NCBI GenBank assembly: GCA_900472605.1
Contig: UCJD01000041.1
Location: forward strand, 62,001 to 126,000
Reading direction: 5' to 3'
DNA from: Hyphomicrobiales bacterium
GTDB lineage: Bacteria > Pseudomonadota > Alphaproteobacteria > Rhizobiales > Rhizobiaceae
DNA length: 64,000 nt
Shown here in pieces: positions 28,662 through 37,515 of this stretch. Under the pieces are notes generated by a model. It made no database searches. It was not told the DNA's origin and was given only the letters and a program-made list of their open reading frames with translations. The position numbers were made by a program, and so were the translations under genes. The first letter of the stretch is position 1. Every line of letters starts with the position of its first letter.

Positions 28662-28946
28662 TTGACCGATTCAATGACAGGGGAAGAACGGCGGAAGCTC
28701 CTACGGAACTTGACGCTATCAATACAAACGGTCATTTCGTGCGGACATGCCATGCGTGTTGCCGTGGCCGACATGCTCCAAGATTTCGAAAACCTGCGAG
28801 AACTCGCAGAGGGGGATCCGGAGGCAAGCCGTTTGTGCGAAAAACTGGAGCGCGTCGTGGAAAGCGACATCGATCAGAATCGCAAAGTTTTCGAGATGTT
28901 GGGGCTCAGTATTCGAGAAAAAAATGATCAAGCCTATCGCCTGTAG
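28662..28946 (+). CDS. Small helical protein of unknown function
   Basis: This 94-residue protein is predicted to be all helical: EERRKLLRNLTLSIQTVISC, then GHAMRVAVADMLQDFENLREL, then a Glu/Lys/Arg-rich helix RLCEKLERVVESDIDQNRKV. It opens at a TTG (28662), with ATG 28674 as an alternative. No family is recognised. It lies upstream of the helicase-led operon on the same strand, with a 165-bp gap, so it may be separate. Confidence 0.55.
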   Translation: MTDSMTGEERRKLLRNLTLSIQTVISCGHAMRVAVADMLQDFENLRELAEGDPEASRLCEKLERVVESDIDQNRKVFEMLGLSIREKNDQAYRL

Positions 28947-29111
28947 TGACATCCTCTGCCGTCCGCAGATACTTCGTGATATCTGTGAAATCTTTCACTG
29001 ATCTCTCTCCCCGTTGATGCAATTCCGGAATGGCTAGGTTACAACCTCAAGGAATGCTTCATGGACCGGAGGCACCTGAGATATCTAAGTCCTGCGGAAT
29101 AGAGCCAATCG

Positions 29112-32100
29112 ATGAGACTGCTACGGAATAGCGGCACAGACCGTGTAATCGACCAGCTTCGTGACTGGCTCCGGACGGGTACAGCGATCGACCTTATGTC
29201 GCCACAGTTTTCGCTGCATGCCTTCGCGGAACTCCGAGACATATGGGAAAAGCCAGGTAATGTTAGGCTGCTTCTCGGCGAACCAAGATTGCTCGTTGAG
29301 CACCTTTTCGGTGGACCTGCCGACATTGCCTATCGCAACAGGCTTCAGGGAAGATGGCTCGCTCGCGCTGCCCATGATTGGATTAGGAGGCAGGCTGAGA
29401 TCCGGTATGCGGTTGCCGCCCCTCCACAGTCCATGATGGTCGTGCATGGCGACGCCGCACCACGTGCTCTTCTTGGCACTTGCGCCTTTACGACTGAGGG
29501 ATTCGGCGTCACGCCGAGCGCACAACTCGGTCTGATACAGGTCGCCGACAGCAGCAACGAAGCAACCGTCTTCGAAGAGTGGTTTCAAGCCAACTGGAGC
29601 GCAATAAAGCCTCAGTCACTCCACGATGACGTTTTCACAGCCTATCTCGGTGAAGCGGCGTCGCAACGCGCTCCTTCGCTCATTTACTTCAAGTTTTTGT
29701 TCGATCTATTCAAGGATCTAGGCGACGAGCTCGACGAAGAACGGATTGTAAAATCCGCAACAGGTATCCGCAACACGACCGTGTGGAAAAAGCTTTTCAA
29801 GTTTCAGCGCGACGGCGTCGTCGGCGCGATCGATAAGCTTGAACGCATCGGCGGTTGCATCATTGCCGATAGCGTTGGTTTGGGTAAAACTTTCGAGGCG
29901 CTCGCAGTCATCAAGTACTATGAGTTACGCAACGACCGAGTCCTTGTCCTCTGTCCAAAGCGGCTGCGCGACAACTGGACGCTGTACATAGCCAATGACA
30001 ATCGCAACGTCCTTGCCGGTGACCGCTTCAATTTCGACGTCCTGAATCACACCGATCTGTCCCGCGATGGCGGGACCTCGGGGGACATCGATCTCTCGCA
30101 TGTGAACTGGGGCAACTACGATCTTGTAGTCATCGATGAATCTCATAATTTCCGTAACAAGTCGACACACAAGGATCGCGATACGCGCTACGACCACCTG
30201 ATGAACCGCATCATCAAGTCTGGCGTGAAGACCAAAGTCCTGATGCTTTCCGCAACTCCGGTTAACAACAGGCTAGCTGACCTGAAGAACCAGATTGCCT
30301 TCATGACCGAGGGCAACGATCTCGCTCTGTTCGGTCACGGCATTTCTAGCATTGAAGCAACGATCCGGAAGGCGCAGGGGCAGTTCAATCGTTGGCTCGA
30401 CCTGCCTGAGGCCGAGCGCCGGCCTTCGCGTCTCATGGACATGCTAGGCTTCGACTACTTCAAGCTGCTCGATATGCTGACCATCGCTAGGTCTCGCAAG
30501 CATGTGCAGCGGTATTATGGCACTGCCGAAACCGGTGCATTTCCGGATCGGCTCCGACCGATTAACATCAAGGCAGATGTTGATCTGGCGGGTGAGTTCC
30601 GACCGATTCGAGAGATCAACAACGAGATTAGGCGCCTTACGCTAGGCGCCTACGCTCCGTTGCGCTATGTCCTTCCCAACAAGCAGGACGCCTACGACGC
30701 GAAATACAGCACCAAGATCCGAGGTGGCGAAAGCTATTTTCGCCAGGTCGATCGGGAAGAGAGCCTAATCCACCTGATGCGCGTCAATCTTCTGAAGCGC
30801 ATGGAAAGCTCTGTCGCTTCATTCGCGCTCACCATTGAACGGCAGTTGGACGACATCAACTCGCTCCTCGCCAAGATCGGCTCCCACGCAGAGTCTATCG
30901 ATGAATTGATTATCGACGATGTGGACATCGACGATCCCGCTTTCGAGGCGCTTCTCGTTGGCCGGAAGGTGAAAGTTCTGCTGCAGGATGTGGATCGAGT
31001 TCGCTGGGGGCAGGATCTCGTCGAGGATCGTAATCGGCTGGCAACCCTTCTATCGGCGGCCCGAGCTGTGACCGCTGACCGCGACTCCAAGCTCGCCGAG
31101 CTGAAAAAACTTATCGCGCATAAGGTTAGTGCGCCGATTAACGGCGAGAATCGCAAAATTCTGCTATTTACCGCTTTCGCCGATACCGCCGACTATCTTT
31201 ATCGGGAGCTTGCTTCCTGGGCGTCCGAAGCCCTCGAGATCCATGCTGCCGTTGTGACCGGCACCGGAGCCAACAAGACGACCTTGCCTCGTCTCCGCTC
31301 TGACATGAGCTCGATCCTAAGTGCCTTTTCACCGCGCTCGAAGGAGAGACCGGCGGACTTCGCTGGGGAAGGGGAGATTGACCTTCTAATCGCCACCGAC
31401 TGCATTTCTGAGGGCCAGAACCTTCAGGATTGCGACTTCCTTATCAACTACGACATTCATTGGAACCCAGTTCGCATCATCCAGCGTTTTGGCCGCATCG
31501 ACCGTATTGGCTCGACGAACCTCTGCATCCAGCTAGTGAATTTCTGGCCCAACATAGAACTCGACGAGTATTTGGACCTTGAATCCCGCGTCAGCGGGCG
31601 CATGGTACTGCTCGACGTATCTGCCACCGGCGAGGAAAACGTCATCGAGTTCCAGGCCGGTAATCAGATGAACGACTTGGAATACCGCCGCGCCCAGTTG
31701 CAGAAGCTCCAGGACGCGGTGATCGACCTTGAAGATCTTTCCAGCGGCGTGTCCATCGCCGACCTCACGCTCAACGATTTTCGCGTCGATCTGGCCGGGT
31801 ACATCGGGGCGAACCGTGAACGCCTCGAATCCTTGCCGCTTGGTTCTTACGCCGTCGTGCCTTGTCCGGAGGATCTACCTGGAAATACGGAATATGCCAT
31901 ACAACCTGGCGCGATTTTCTGCCTTCGGGCTGTGGGCGAGGTGGCGGAACGCGCTGCGGAGCCGGGCTATCCTTTGAGCCCGCATTATGTCGTGCATGTC
32001 AGCGAGGCCGGGGAGGTGCTCTTTTCCTACACTCAAGTCAAGCAGGTGCTCGACCGGCTCAAGAAGGTCTGCATCGGCCGCGACCTTCCCGACGCCGGGG

Positions 32101-32327
32101 CGTGCGCCCGCTTCGACAAGGCCACCCGCTTCGGCAGGGACATGGACACCTACCAGAAGCTCCTGTCGCGGGCAGTCGCCTCTGTGGTCGGCAAGAGCGA
32201 AGAACGTGCGGTCGCTAGCCTGTTTTCACCTGGAGGTACGCATGCCCTGAAGGGCGAGTTTGCCGGTATCAATGATTTCGAGGTAGTTGCCTTTCTTATC
32301 ATCACGTCGGAGGCGGAAACGGCATGA
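29112..32327 (+). CDS. SNF2-type helicase with N-terminal phospholipase D-like domain
   Basis: This 1071-residue protein opens the restriction operon. Residues 1-170 form a PLD-like domain (TAIDLMSPQFSLHAFAEL, MMVVHGDAAPRALLGTCAF), but the HxK nuclease motif reads HGD, so the lysine is lost. The SF2 helicase follows: motif I IIADSVGLGKTFEALAVI near 253, motif II LVVIDESHNFRN near 342, motif III LMLSATPVNNR, motif V LLIATDCISEGQNLQDCD, and motif VI IQRFGRIDRIGS near 794. Similar PLD-helicase fusions accompany DUF4391 and type III-like methylase genes. It overlaps the DUF4391 gene by 4 bp. Expected role: DNA translocation or remodelling during restriction. Confidence 0.86.
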   Translation: MRLLRNSGTDRVIDQLRDWLRTGTAIDLMSPQFSLHAFAELRDIWEKPGNVRLLLGEPRLLVEHLFGGPADIAYRNRLQGRWLARAAHDWIRRQAEIRYAVAAPPQSMMVVHGDAAPRALLGTCAFTTEGFGVTPSAQLGLIQVADSSNEATVFEEWFQANWSAIKPQSLHDDVFTAYLGEAASQRAPSLIYFKFLFDLFKDLGDELDEERIVKSATGIRNTTVWKKLFKFQRDGVVGAIDKLERIGGCIIADSVGLGKTFEALAVIKYYELRNDRVLVLCPKRLRDNWTLYIANDNRNVLAGDRFNFDVLNHTDLSRDGGTSGDIDLSHVNWGNYDLVVIDESHNFRNKSTHKDRDTRYDHLMNRIIKSGVKTKVLMLSATPVNNRLADLKNQIAFMTEGNDLALFGHGISSIEATIRKAQGQFNRWLDLPEAERRPSRLMDMLGFDYFKLLDMLTIARSRKHVQRYYGTAETGAFPDRLRPINIKADVDLAGEFRPIREINNEIRRLTLGAYAPLRYVLPNKQDAYDAKYSTKIRGGESYFRQVDREESLIHLMRVNLLKRMESSVASFALTIERQLDDINSLLAKIGSHAESIDELIIDDVDIDDPAFEALLVGRKVKVLLQDVDRVRWGQDLVEDRNRLATLLSAARAVTADRDSKLAELKKLIAHKVSAPINGENRKILLFTAFADTADYLYRELASWASEALEIHAAVVTGTGANKTTLPRLRSDMSSILSAFSPRSKERPADFAGEGEIDLLIATDCISEGQNLQDCDFLINYDIHWNPVRIIQRFGRIDRIGSTNLCIQLVNFWPNIELDEYLDLESRVSGRMVLLDVSATGEENVIEFQAGNQMNDLEYRRAQLQKLQDAVIDLEDLSSGVSIADLTLNDFRVDLAGYIGANRERLESLPLGSYAVVPCPEDLPGNTEYAIQPGAIFCLRAVGEVAERAAEPGYPLSPHYVVHVSEAGEVLFSYTQVKQVLDRLKKVCIGRDLPDAGACARFDKATRFGRDMDTYQKLLSRAVASVVGKSEERAVASLFSPGGTHALKGEFAGINDFEVVAFLIITSEAETA

Positions 32328-33109
32328 CGGCCGACGCGAACATGCGTGTCGTTGTCGATGCGCTAGGCTTGCCGGCCGGCGCACGTGTGGACGCCCGCGT
32401 ACCCAAAAAGCTGTTGGTCGAGCAGGGCGCCCCGACGCCAGCCGACAGACGTGCCATCCAGGACGGAATCGCAGAGCTACAATGGTTCGCCGCTTGTAAG
32501 CCGGCGACCATCGGTGTGCCATCCTTCGCAGACGGTACGCGGGAATATTTGGAGATCGCCATCGTTGGGTGCGCCTTCCGAACCGAAGCGAAAGCTGCGC
32601 GGACGGTCGAACTCATCCATCGCGCAATCCCATATCCAGTCCTGCTCGTCACGGCCGACGAAGGCGGTGTCGCGATCTCAGCGGCCCATAAGCGTCGGAC
32701 TCAGAATGAGGCCGGCAAGGTGGTGGTCGATCGGACTGTTGCGACGGGTCCCTTCGATCCGGTGCGGTCGGGCGAAAACGAGAGAGCTTTCCTGAGCAGC
32801 CTGGCACTTGTGGAGCAACCGCGCCGCGATTTGTTTTCTCTATACGAAGGCTGGTTGACCAGAATCGAAGCGCTGAATGCCGCTCGTCTCACTGGCTCTT
32901 TCTCCGTCAGTTCCAATGAGAATCTTATCGAGCGTCGCCGCGCGGCAATCGACGAATTTGAAAGGCTGTTGCGGGAGAGTACGCACCTTCGCTCGCAGGC
33001 GGCGAAGGCGAGGCAGATCAGTCTTCGTGTTGATCTAAACCAGAGAATCAAGTCCATCGAGCGTGCGATGGATGACGCAAGACAGGCAATGCTGGGGGGA
33101 CAGCCATGA
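32324..33109 (+). CDS. DUF4391 domain protein
   Basis: This 261-residue protein begins with the DUF4391 pattern LGLPAGARVDARVPKKLLVE, followed by IAELQWFAACKPATIGVPSF and IPYPVLLVTADEGGVAISAA. The C-terminal half is helical with a coiled coil (LIERRRAAIDEFERLLREST). The family is known to me mainly as a partner of helicases and type III-like methylases; its activity is unknown. It overlaps the genes on both sides by 4 bp. Confidence 0.8.
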   Translation: MTADANMRVVVDALGLPAGARVDARVPKKLLVEQGAPTPADRRAIQDGIAELQWFAACKPATIGVPSFADGTREYLEIAIVGCAFRTEAKAARTVELIHRAIPYPVLLVTADEGGVAISAAHKRRTQNEAGKVVVDRTVATGPFDPVRSGENERAFLSSLALVEQPRRDLFSLYEGWLTRIEALNAARLTGSFSVSSNENLIERRRAAIDEFERLLRESTHLRSQAAKARQISLRVDLNQRIKSIERAMDDARQAMLGGQP

Positions 33110-35043
33110 GAATTTCGACAATTCTTGACCATATCGACAGCGGCCATATGGCACTTCCGGAATTCCAGCGGGGGTATGTCTGGAACACGGAGCAGGTTCG
33201 CGGCCTGTTCGCCTCGCTCTATCGCCGTCATCCGGTGGGCGGTCTCTTGGTTTGGGCTACCGAGTCGAAGACCGCCAATCACCGTGGCGATGGGCAACTT
33301 GCCTCCGGGATCGTGAAGCTGCTACTGGACGGCCAGCAGCGGATAACCTCCCTGTATGGCGTCGCTCGCGGCAGACCGCCCGCGTTCTTCGACGGCACTG
33401 CGCGTGCCTTCACCGGCCTGCATTTCAATCTCGCCTCGGAGACATTCGAATTCTACCAGCCGCTGAAAATGTCCGGTGATCCTTTATGGATAGACGTCTC
33501 CGCCCTGATGAAGTCTGGTCACGACGGCGTGGGTCCAATCATGTCGTCACTGGGTCCCAATCCTCCCATGGAGTACTATGGCCGGCTTGGGCGTCTGCTG
33601 GGCATCCTTGAAATCAATCTGCATGAAGAAGAAGTCACGGGCGCCGATAAGACGCTCGATGTAGTGGTCGATATCTTCAACAAGGTGAACAGCGGCGGCA
33701 CCAAGCTCTCGAAAGGCGACCTTGCGCTAGCGAAAATCTGCGCCGAATGGCCCGAAGCCCGAACGGAGATGAAAGACAAACTGAAGGCATGGAACAAGGC
33801 GGGCTATGATTTCAACCTCGACTGGCTCCTGCGCTCCATCAACACAGTACTGACCGGCGAGGCCAAGTTCCTTTTTCTGCACAACCAGTCAGCCGACGAT
33901 ATCAAGGAGGGGTTGAAGCGCGCCACCAGACGCATCGACACCTGCCTCAACCTCATTTCCGGTCGGCTCGGGCTCGATCACGCACGGGTCTTCTTCGGCC
34001 GTTTCGCCGTCCCGGTTATCGTCCGTTATTTGGATCAGAAGGGTGGAGCCCTAGACGAGGTTGAACGCGACAAACTGCTGTTCTGGTTTGCGCAGGCGGG
34101 CATGTGGGGGCGCTATTCGGGTTCGACGGAATCCTTCCTCGACAAGGACCTAGAGGCACTGGAAGGTACTGACGGCGGCCTCGACAAGCTCTTAGAACAG
34201 TTGCGGCTCTGGCATGGCGGCCTGCGGGTAGAGAAAGGCCACTTCACCGGATGGAGCCTCGGTGCGCGCTTCTATCCCGTGCTCTACATGCTGACACGCA
34301 TGGGAGCGGCCAGGGATTGGAGAACGGGCATCGAACTGAAGTCCGGCCTGCTCGGCAAGATGAACGCACTGGAAGTCCATCATATCTTTCCGAAGGCACA
34401 GCTTTACAACCGAAAGGTCCCGCGTTCCCAGGTCAACGCGATCGCTAACTTCTGCTTTTTGACCAAGGACACCAATCTTAACATCCGTGACACTCTCCCC
34501 GAAATCTATTTCCCGCAGGTGGAGGCGAAGCATCCCGGTGCGCTCGCGTCGCAATGGATTCCCATGGATGAATCCCTCTGGAAGATCGACCGCTACGCCG
34601 ATTTTTTGGAAGCGCGAAAAGAACTGCTTGCGGAGGCGACGAATCGTCAGTTCGCGGCCTTGCTCCATGGCGATGACAGATGGATCGCCCAGCAGGCGCG
34701 CGTGACAGTCGTGCCGACACCGCAGGTCGCGGGTGGCGTGTTCAGCGCCGAGGAGGAGGTGGAGCTTCAGGCACTCAACGACTGGGTAGTGAGCCAAGGC
34801 TTCGCCGAAGGCGTCATCGCCTACGACTATTCGAACGCGGAGACGGGCGACCAGATCGCCATATTTGATCTCGCCTGGCCGACAGGCTTGCAAGAGGAAC
34901 TTTCGGCGCCGGTTGCTGTGCTGCTGAATGAAAGCGACGAGACAGTCGCGCTTGCAAGCGCAGCCGGGTTCCGGTGCTTCACGACTGCTGCCGCCTTCAA
35001 GGACTACGTCGATAAGGAAATGCTGGGACGACTGGCCGCGTAA
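33106..35043 (+). CDS. DUF262 / HNH (DUF1524) protein, GmrSD-like restriction endonuclease
   Basis: This 645-residue protein has an N-terminal DUF262 domain (LPEFQRGYVWNTEQVRGLFA; NTPase loop LLLDGQQRITSLYG near residue 73; DIFNKVNSGGTKLSKGDLALA) and a DUF1524-type HNH nuclease (MNALEVHHIFPKAQLYN near 423, then NAIANFCFLTKDTN). This is the GmrS-GmrD arrangement of type IV enzymes that cut DNA with modified cytosines, fused as in BrxU. A C-terminal extension of about 120 residues follows. It is coupled to DUF4391 and placed 34 bp before mod. If active, it would attack phage DNA whose modified bases resist the type III enzyme. Confidence 0.85.
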   Translation: MRISTILDHIDSGHMALPEFQRGYVWNTEQVRGLFASLYRRHPVGGLLVWATESKTANHRGDGQLASGIVKLLLDGQQRITSLYGVARGRPPAFFDGTARAFTGLHFNLASETFEFYQPLKMSGDPLWIDVSALMKSGHDGVGPIMSSLGPNPPMEYYGRLGRLLGILEINLHEEEVTGADKTLDVVVDIFNKVNSGGTKLSKGDLALAKICAEWPEARTEMKDKLKAWNKAGYDFNLDWLLRSINTVLTGEAKFLFLHNQSADDIKEGLKRATRRIDTCLNLISGRLGLDHARVFFGRFAVPVIVRYLDQKGGALDEVERDKLLFWFAQAGMWGRYSGSTESFLDKDLEALEGTDGGLDKLLEQLRLWHGGLRVEKGHFTGWSLGARFYPVLYMLTRMGAARDWRTGIELKSGLLGKMNALEVHHIFPKAQLYNRKVPRSQVNAIANFCFLTKDTNLNIRDTLPEIYFPQVEAKHPGALASQWIPMDESLWKIDRYADFLEARKELLAEATNRQFAALLHGDDRWIAQQARVTVVPTPQVAGGVFSAEEEVELQALNDWVVSQGFAEGVIAYDYSNAETGDQIAIFDLAWPTGLQEELSAPVAVLLNESDETVALASAAGFRCFTTAAAFKDYVDKEMLGRLAA

Positions 35044-35077
35044 AGTCGGCCGTCATCGCTATAAGTGAATTGGAACT

Positions 35078-36994
35078 ATGATGAAGAAGCTGGACCTGAA
35101 CGATCCTGAAACGAAAAGCGCCGATGTGGTCGCGGAAAACTTGGGTGCCTTGAAGTCGCTGTTCCCGGATGCGTTTCGGGATGGGAAGATCGATTTCGAG
35201 GTGCTGAAACAACTTCTCGGCGGCCCGGTCGACGACCGCGACGAGAAGTATGGGCTCAACTGGCACGGTAAGCGGAATGCGCGCCAAATTGCGCTGACAC
35301 CGTCCACCGGCACGCTACTGCCAGCCCCAGAGGAAAGCGTCGAGTGGGATACGACCAAGAACCTGGTGATCGAGGGCGACAACCTCGAAGTCCTCAAACT
35401 TCTGCAAAAGAGCTACGCCGGGCGGGTTAAGCTCATCTACATCGACCCCCCCTATAACACAGGGAAGGATTTCGTTTACCCGGACGACTTCCGCGACAGC
35501 ATCAAGAGCTACCTACAGCTTACCGGCCAAATCGACTCCAACGGTCATAAAATTACCTCCAATACTGATACATCCGGCCGGTTCCACACGGATTGGCTCA
35601 ACATGATGTACCCGCGTTTACGAGTCGCCAGAACCCTGCTGTCCGCCGATGGTGCAATCTTCGTTACCATCGGGGATACCGAGTGCGCGAATTTGATACA
35701 AGCATGTAACGATGTCTTCGGTGAGGAGAACTTCCAAGCTCATATCGTATGGCAAAAGAAGTACGCGGTTTCCCAAGACGACCCCGGCTTTGGGTCGATG
35801 CACGACCACATTCTAGTCTACTCAAAGAGCCTCGCGTTTAAGCGGAGTCTCCTCCCTCGCGGTGAGAAGCAGACAGAGCGATACAAGAACCCTGATAACG
35901 ACCCGCGCGGCCCATGGTCGGCTGATAACTACATCAGCAACAAGTCAAAAGACGAACGCCCAACGCTTTGGTATCCGATCATTCATCCTGCAACCCGAGA
36001 GGAAGTGTGGCCAAAGGAATCATCCGTCTGGCGATATTCCCGAGAGCAGCACACACGCATTGAGGCCGAAAACCGACTCTATTGGGGGCCAGATAAAAAC
36101 TATGAACGTCCCCGCATCAAGAAATTTCTTAGCGAAGTCCAAGATGGCGTCGTCCCGTCTACATGGTGGCCGTTCATTGAGGTTGGACACAATGACGAGG
36201 CTCAGAAGGAGACGGCAGAGCTGGTTGGCGCAAAGGTGTTTTCAACGCCAAAGCCGCTGCGCCTGCTCAAGCGCATTCTTGAGCTAGGAGGTAATTCAGA
36301 CAGCATCGTCATGGACTTCTTTGCCGGCTCCGGCAGTTTCGGTCACGCTGTGATGGCGAAGAATGAGGAAGACGGTGGCAGCCGTCGTTTTGTCCTTGTG
36401 CAGCTTCCGGAGCCTTTGTCACCAGACGACAACGATCAACGAATAGCCGCAGCGTTTTGCGATTCCATAGGGCGGCCCAGGAATATTGCAGAGCTAACCA
36501 AGGAACGCCTCCGGCGCGCGGCCGCAAGGGTAAGTGAGAAAAGTGGGGCGGTAGAATCTGACCTCGGCTTCCGTGTGTTCAAGCTCGCGCAGTCCAATAT
36601 TCGAGCGTGGGAACCGCAGCCGGCCGACTTGGAGGGAACGCTACTTGCGAACGCGGAACACCTTGTTCAGGGCCGCACCGAACAGGACGTTCTTTATGAA
36701 CTGTTGCTCAAGCTCGGCCTGGACCTTTGTGTACCCATCGAGAAGAAGCAGATCGCAGGCAAGGTCGTCCATTCCATCGGCGGCGGCGCGCTGATCGTTT
36801 GCCTTGCCGATGGCCTGACCACGGATGTTGTCGAGATGCTAGCCAACGGCATTGTCGCCTGGCGCAAAACGCTCGCGCCGGCAGTCGATACCCGTGCCGT
36901 CTTCAAGGATTCCAGCTTCACCGATGACGTGGCAAAGACGAACATGGCCGCGGTCCTGAACCAGAACGGCATTCTCGACGTGAGGAGCCTGTGA
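35078..36994 (+). CDS. mod: Type III restriction-modification system methyltransferase (Mod)
   Basis: This 638-residue beta-class adenine-N6 methyltransferase has motif IV LIYIDPPYNTGKDFVYPDDF near residue 122 before the target-recognition region, and motif I VMDFFAGSGSFGHAV near 414. Residues 200-390, between the motifs, are the target-recognition domain (YAVSQDDPGFGSMHDHILVY and onward). In type III systems Mod dimers read a short asymmetric site, methylate one strand and are required by Res for cutting. The C-terminal VLYELLLKLGLDLCVPI part is typical of this Mod subfamily. Confidence 0.92.
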   Translation: MMKKLDLNDPETKSADVVAENLGALKSLFPDAFRDGKIDFEVLKQLLGGPVDDRDEKYGLNWHGKRNARQIALTPSTGTLLPAPEESVEWDTTKNLVIEGDNLEVLKLLQKSYAGRVKLIYIDPPYNTGKDFVYPDDFRDSIKSYLQLTGQIDSNGHKITSNTDTSGRFHTDWLNMMYPRLRVARTLLSADGAIFVTIGDTECANLIQACNDVFGEENFQAHIVWQKKYAVSQDDPGFGSMHDHILVYSKSLAFKRSLLPRGEKQTERYKNPDNDPRGPWSADNYISNKSKDERPTLWYPIIHPATREEVWPKESSVWRYSREQHTRIEAENRLYWGPDKNYERPRIKKFLSEVQDGVVPSTWWPFIEVGHNDEAQKETAELVGAKVFSTPKPLRLLKRILELGGNSDSIVMDFFAGSGSFGHAVMAKNEEDGGSRRFVLVQLPEPLSPDDNDQRIAAAFCDSIGRPRNIAELTKERLRRAAARVSEKSGAVESDLGFRVFKLAQSNIRAWEPQPADLEGTLLANAEHLVQGRTEQDVLYELLLKLGLDLCVPIEKKQIAGKVVHSIGGGALIVCLADGLTTDVVEMLANGIVAWRKTLAPAVDTRAVFKDSSFTDDVAKTNMAAVLNQNGILDVRSL

Positions 36995-37515
36995 TGAGTG
37001 CGGGTCACTTTATTACCTTCGCCTACGGGTCGAACATGCCTACTGCACGCATACGGAAACGGTGCCCGTCTGCACGGTTTGTGGGCGTCGCGGAGTTGCC
37101 AGGTTTTGAGCTTCGTTGGCACAAGAAGAGCAAGGATGGCTCGGGAAAATGCGATATTGTGCGCACCGACCGACCGGGCGCATCGGTATTCGGCGTGCTG
37201 TATGAGATCGCCAGTCACGAGAAAGCCGACCTCGACCAAGCTGAGGGCTTAGGTTCCGGCTACGATGAAACGGAAATCGAGGTCCACCGTGGAGTCGAGC
37301 GTCTCATTGTCAAAGCGTATGTCGCGAGTTCCGACGCGGTTTTCCCGACGCTAAGACCCTATACTTGGTATCGCGCCCTCGCAGTCGCGGGCGCGAAGGA
37401 GCATGGCCTTCCCACCGATTATATCGCCGGACTGGAATCGGTCCCTGCTAACGAGGACCCTGACCGGGCCCGTCACGATAGGCGCATGCGCCTGATCGGC
37501 GAGGTGCACGCATGA
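36994..37515 (+). CDS. Gamma-glutamylcyclotransferase-like (GGCT/AIG2) protein inside the type III locus
   Basis: This protein of about 173 residues has the GGCT fold: substrate-binding loop FAYGSNMPTARIRKRCPSA near residue 12, VFGVLYEI, and the probable catalytic Glu in LDQAEGLGSGYDETEI near 83. The fold converts gamma-glutamyl compounds to 5-oxoproline or removes gamma-glutamylamine-type linkages. The gene shares one base with the mod stop (TGATG) with GAGGAG six bases before ATG 36994, and overlaps res by 4 bp, so it is tightly built into the operon. Its restriction-related role is unknown. Confidence 0.8.
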   Translation: MSAGHFITFAYGSNMPTARIRKRCPSARFVGVAELPGFELRWHKKSKDGSGKCDIVRTDRPGASVFGVLYEIASHEKADLDQAEGLGSGYDETEIEVHRGVERLIVKAYVASSDAVFPTLRPYTWYRALAVAGAKEHGLPTDYIAGLESVPANEDPDRARHDRRMRLIGEVHA

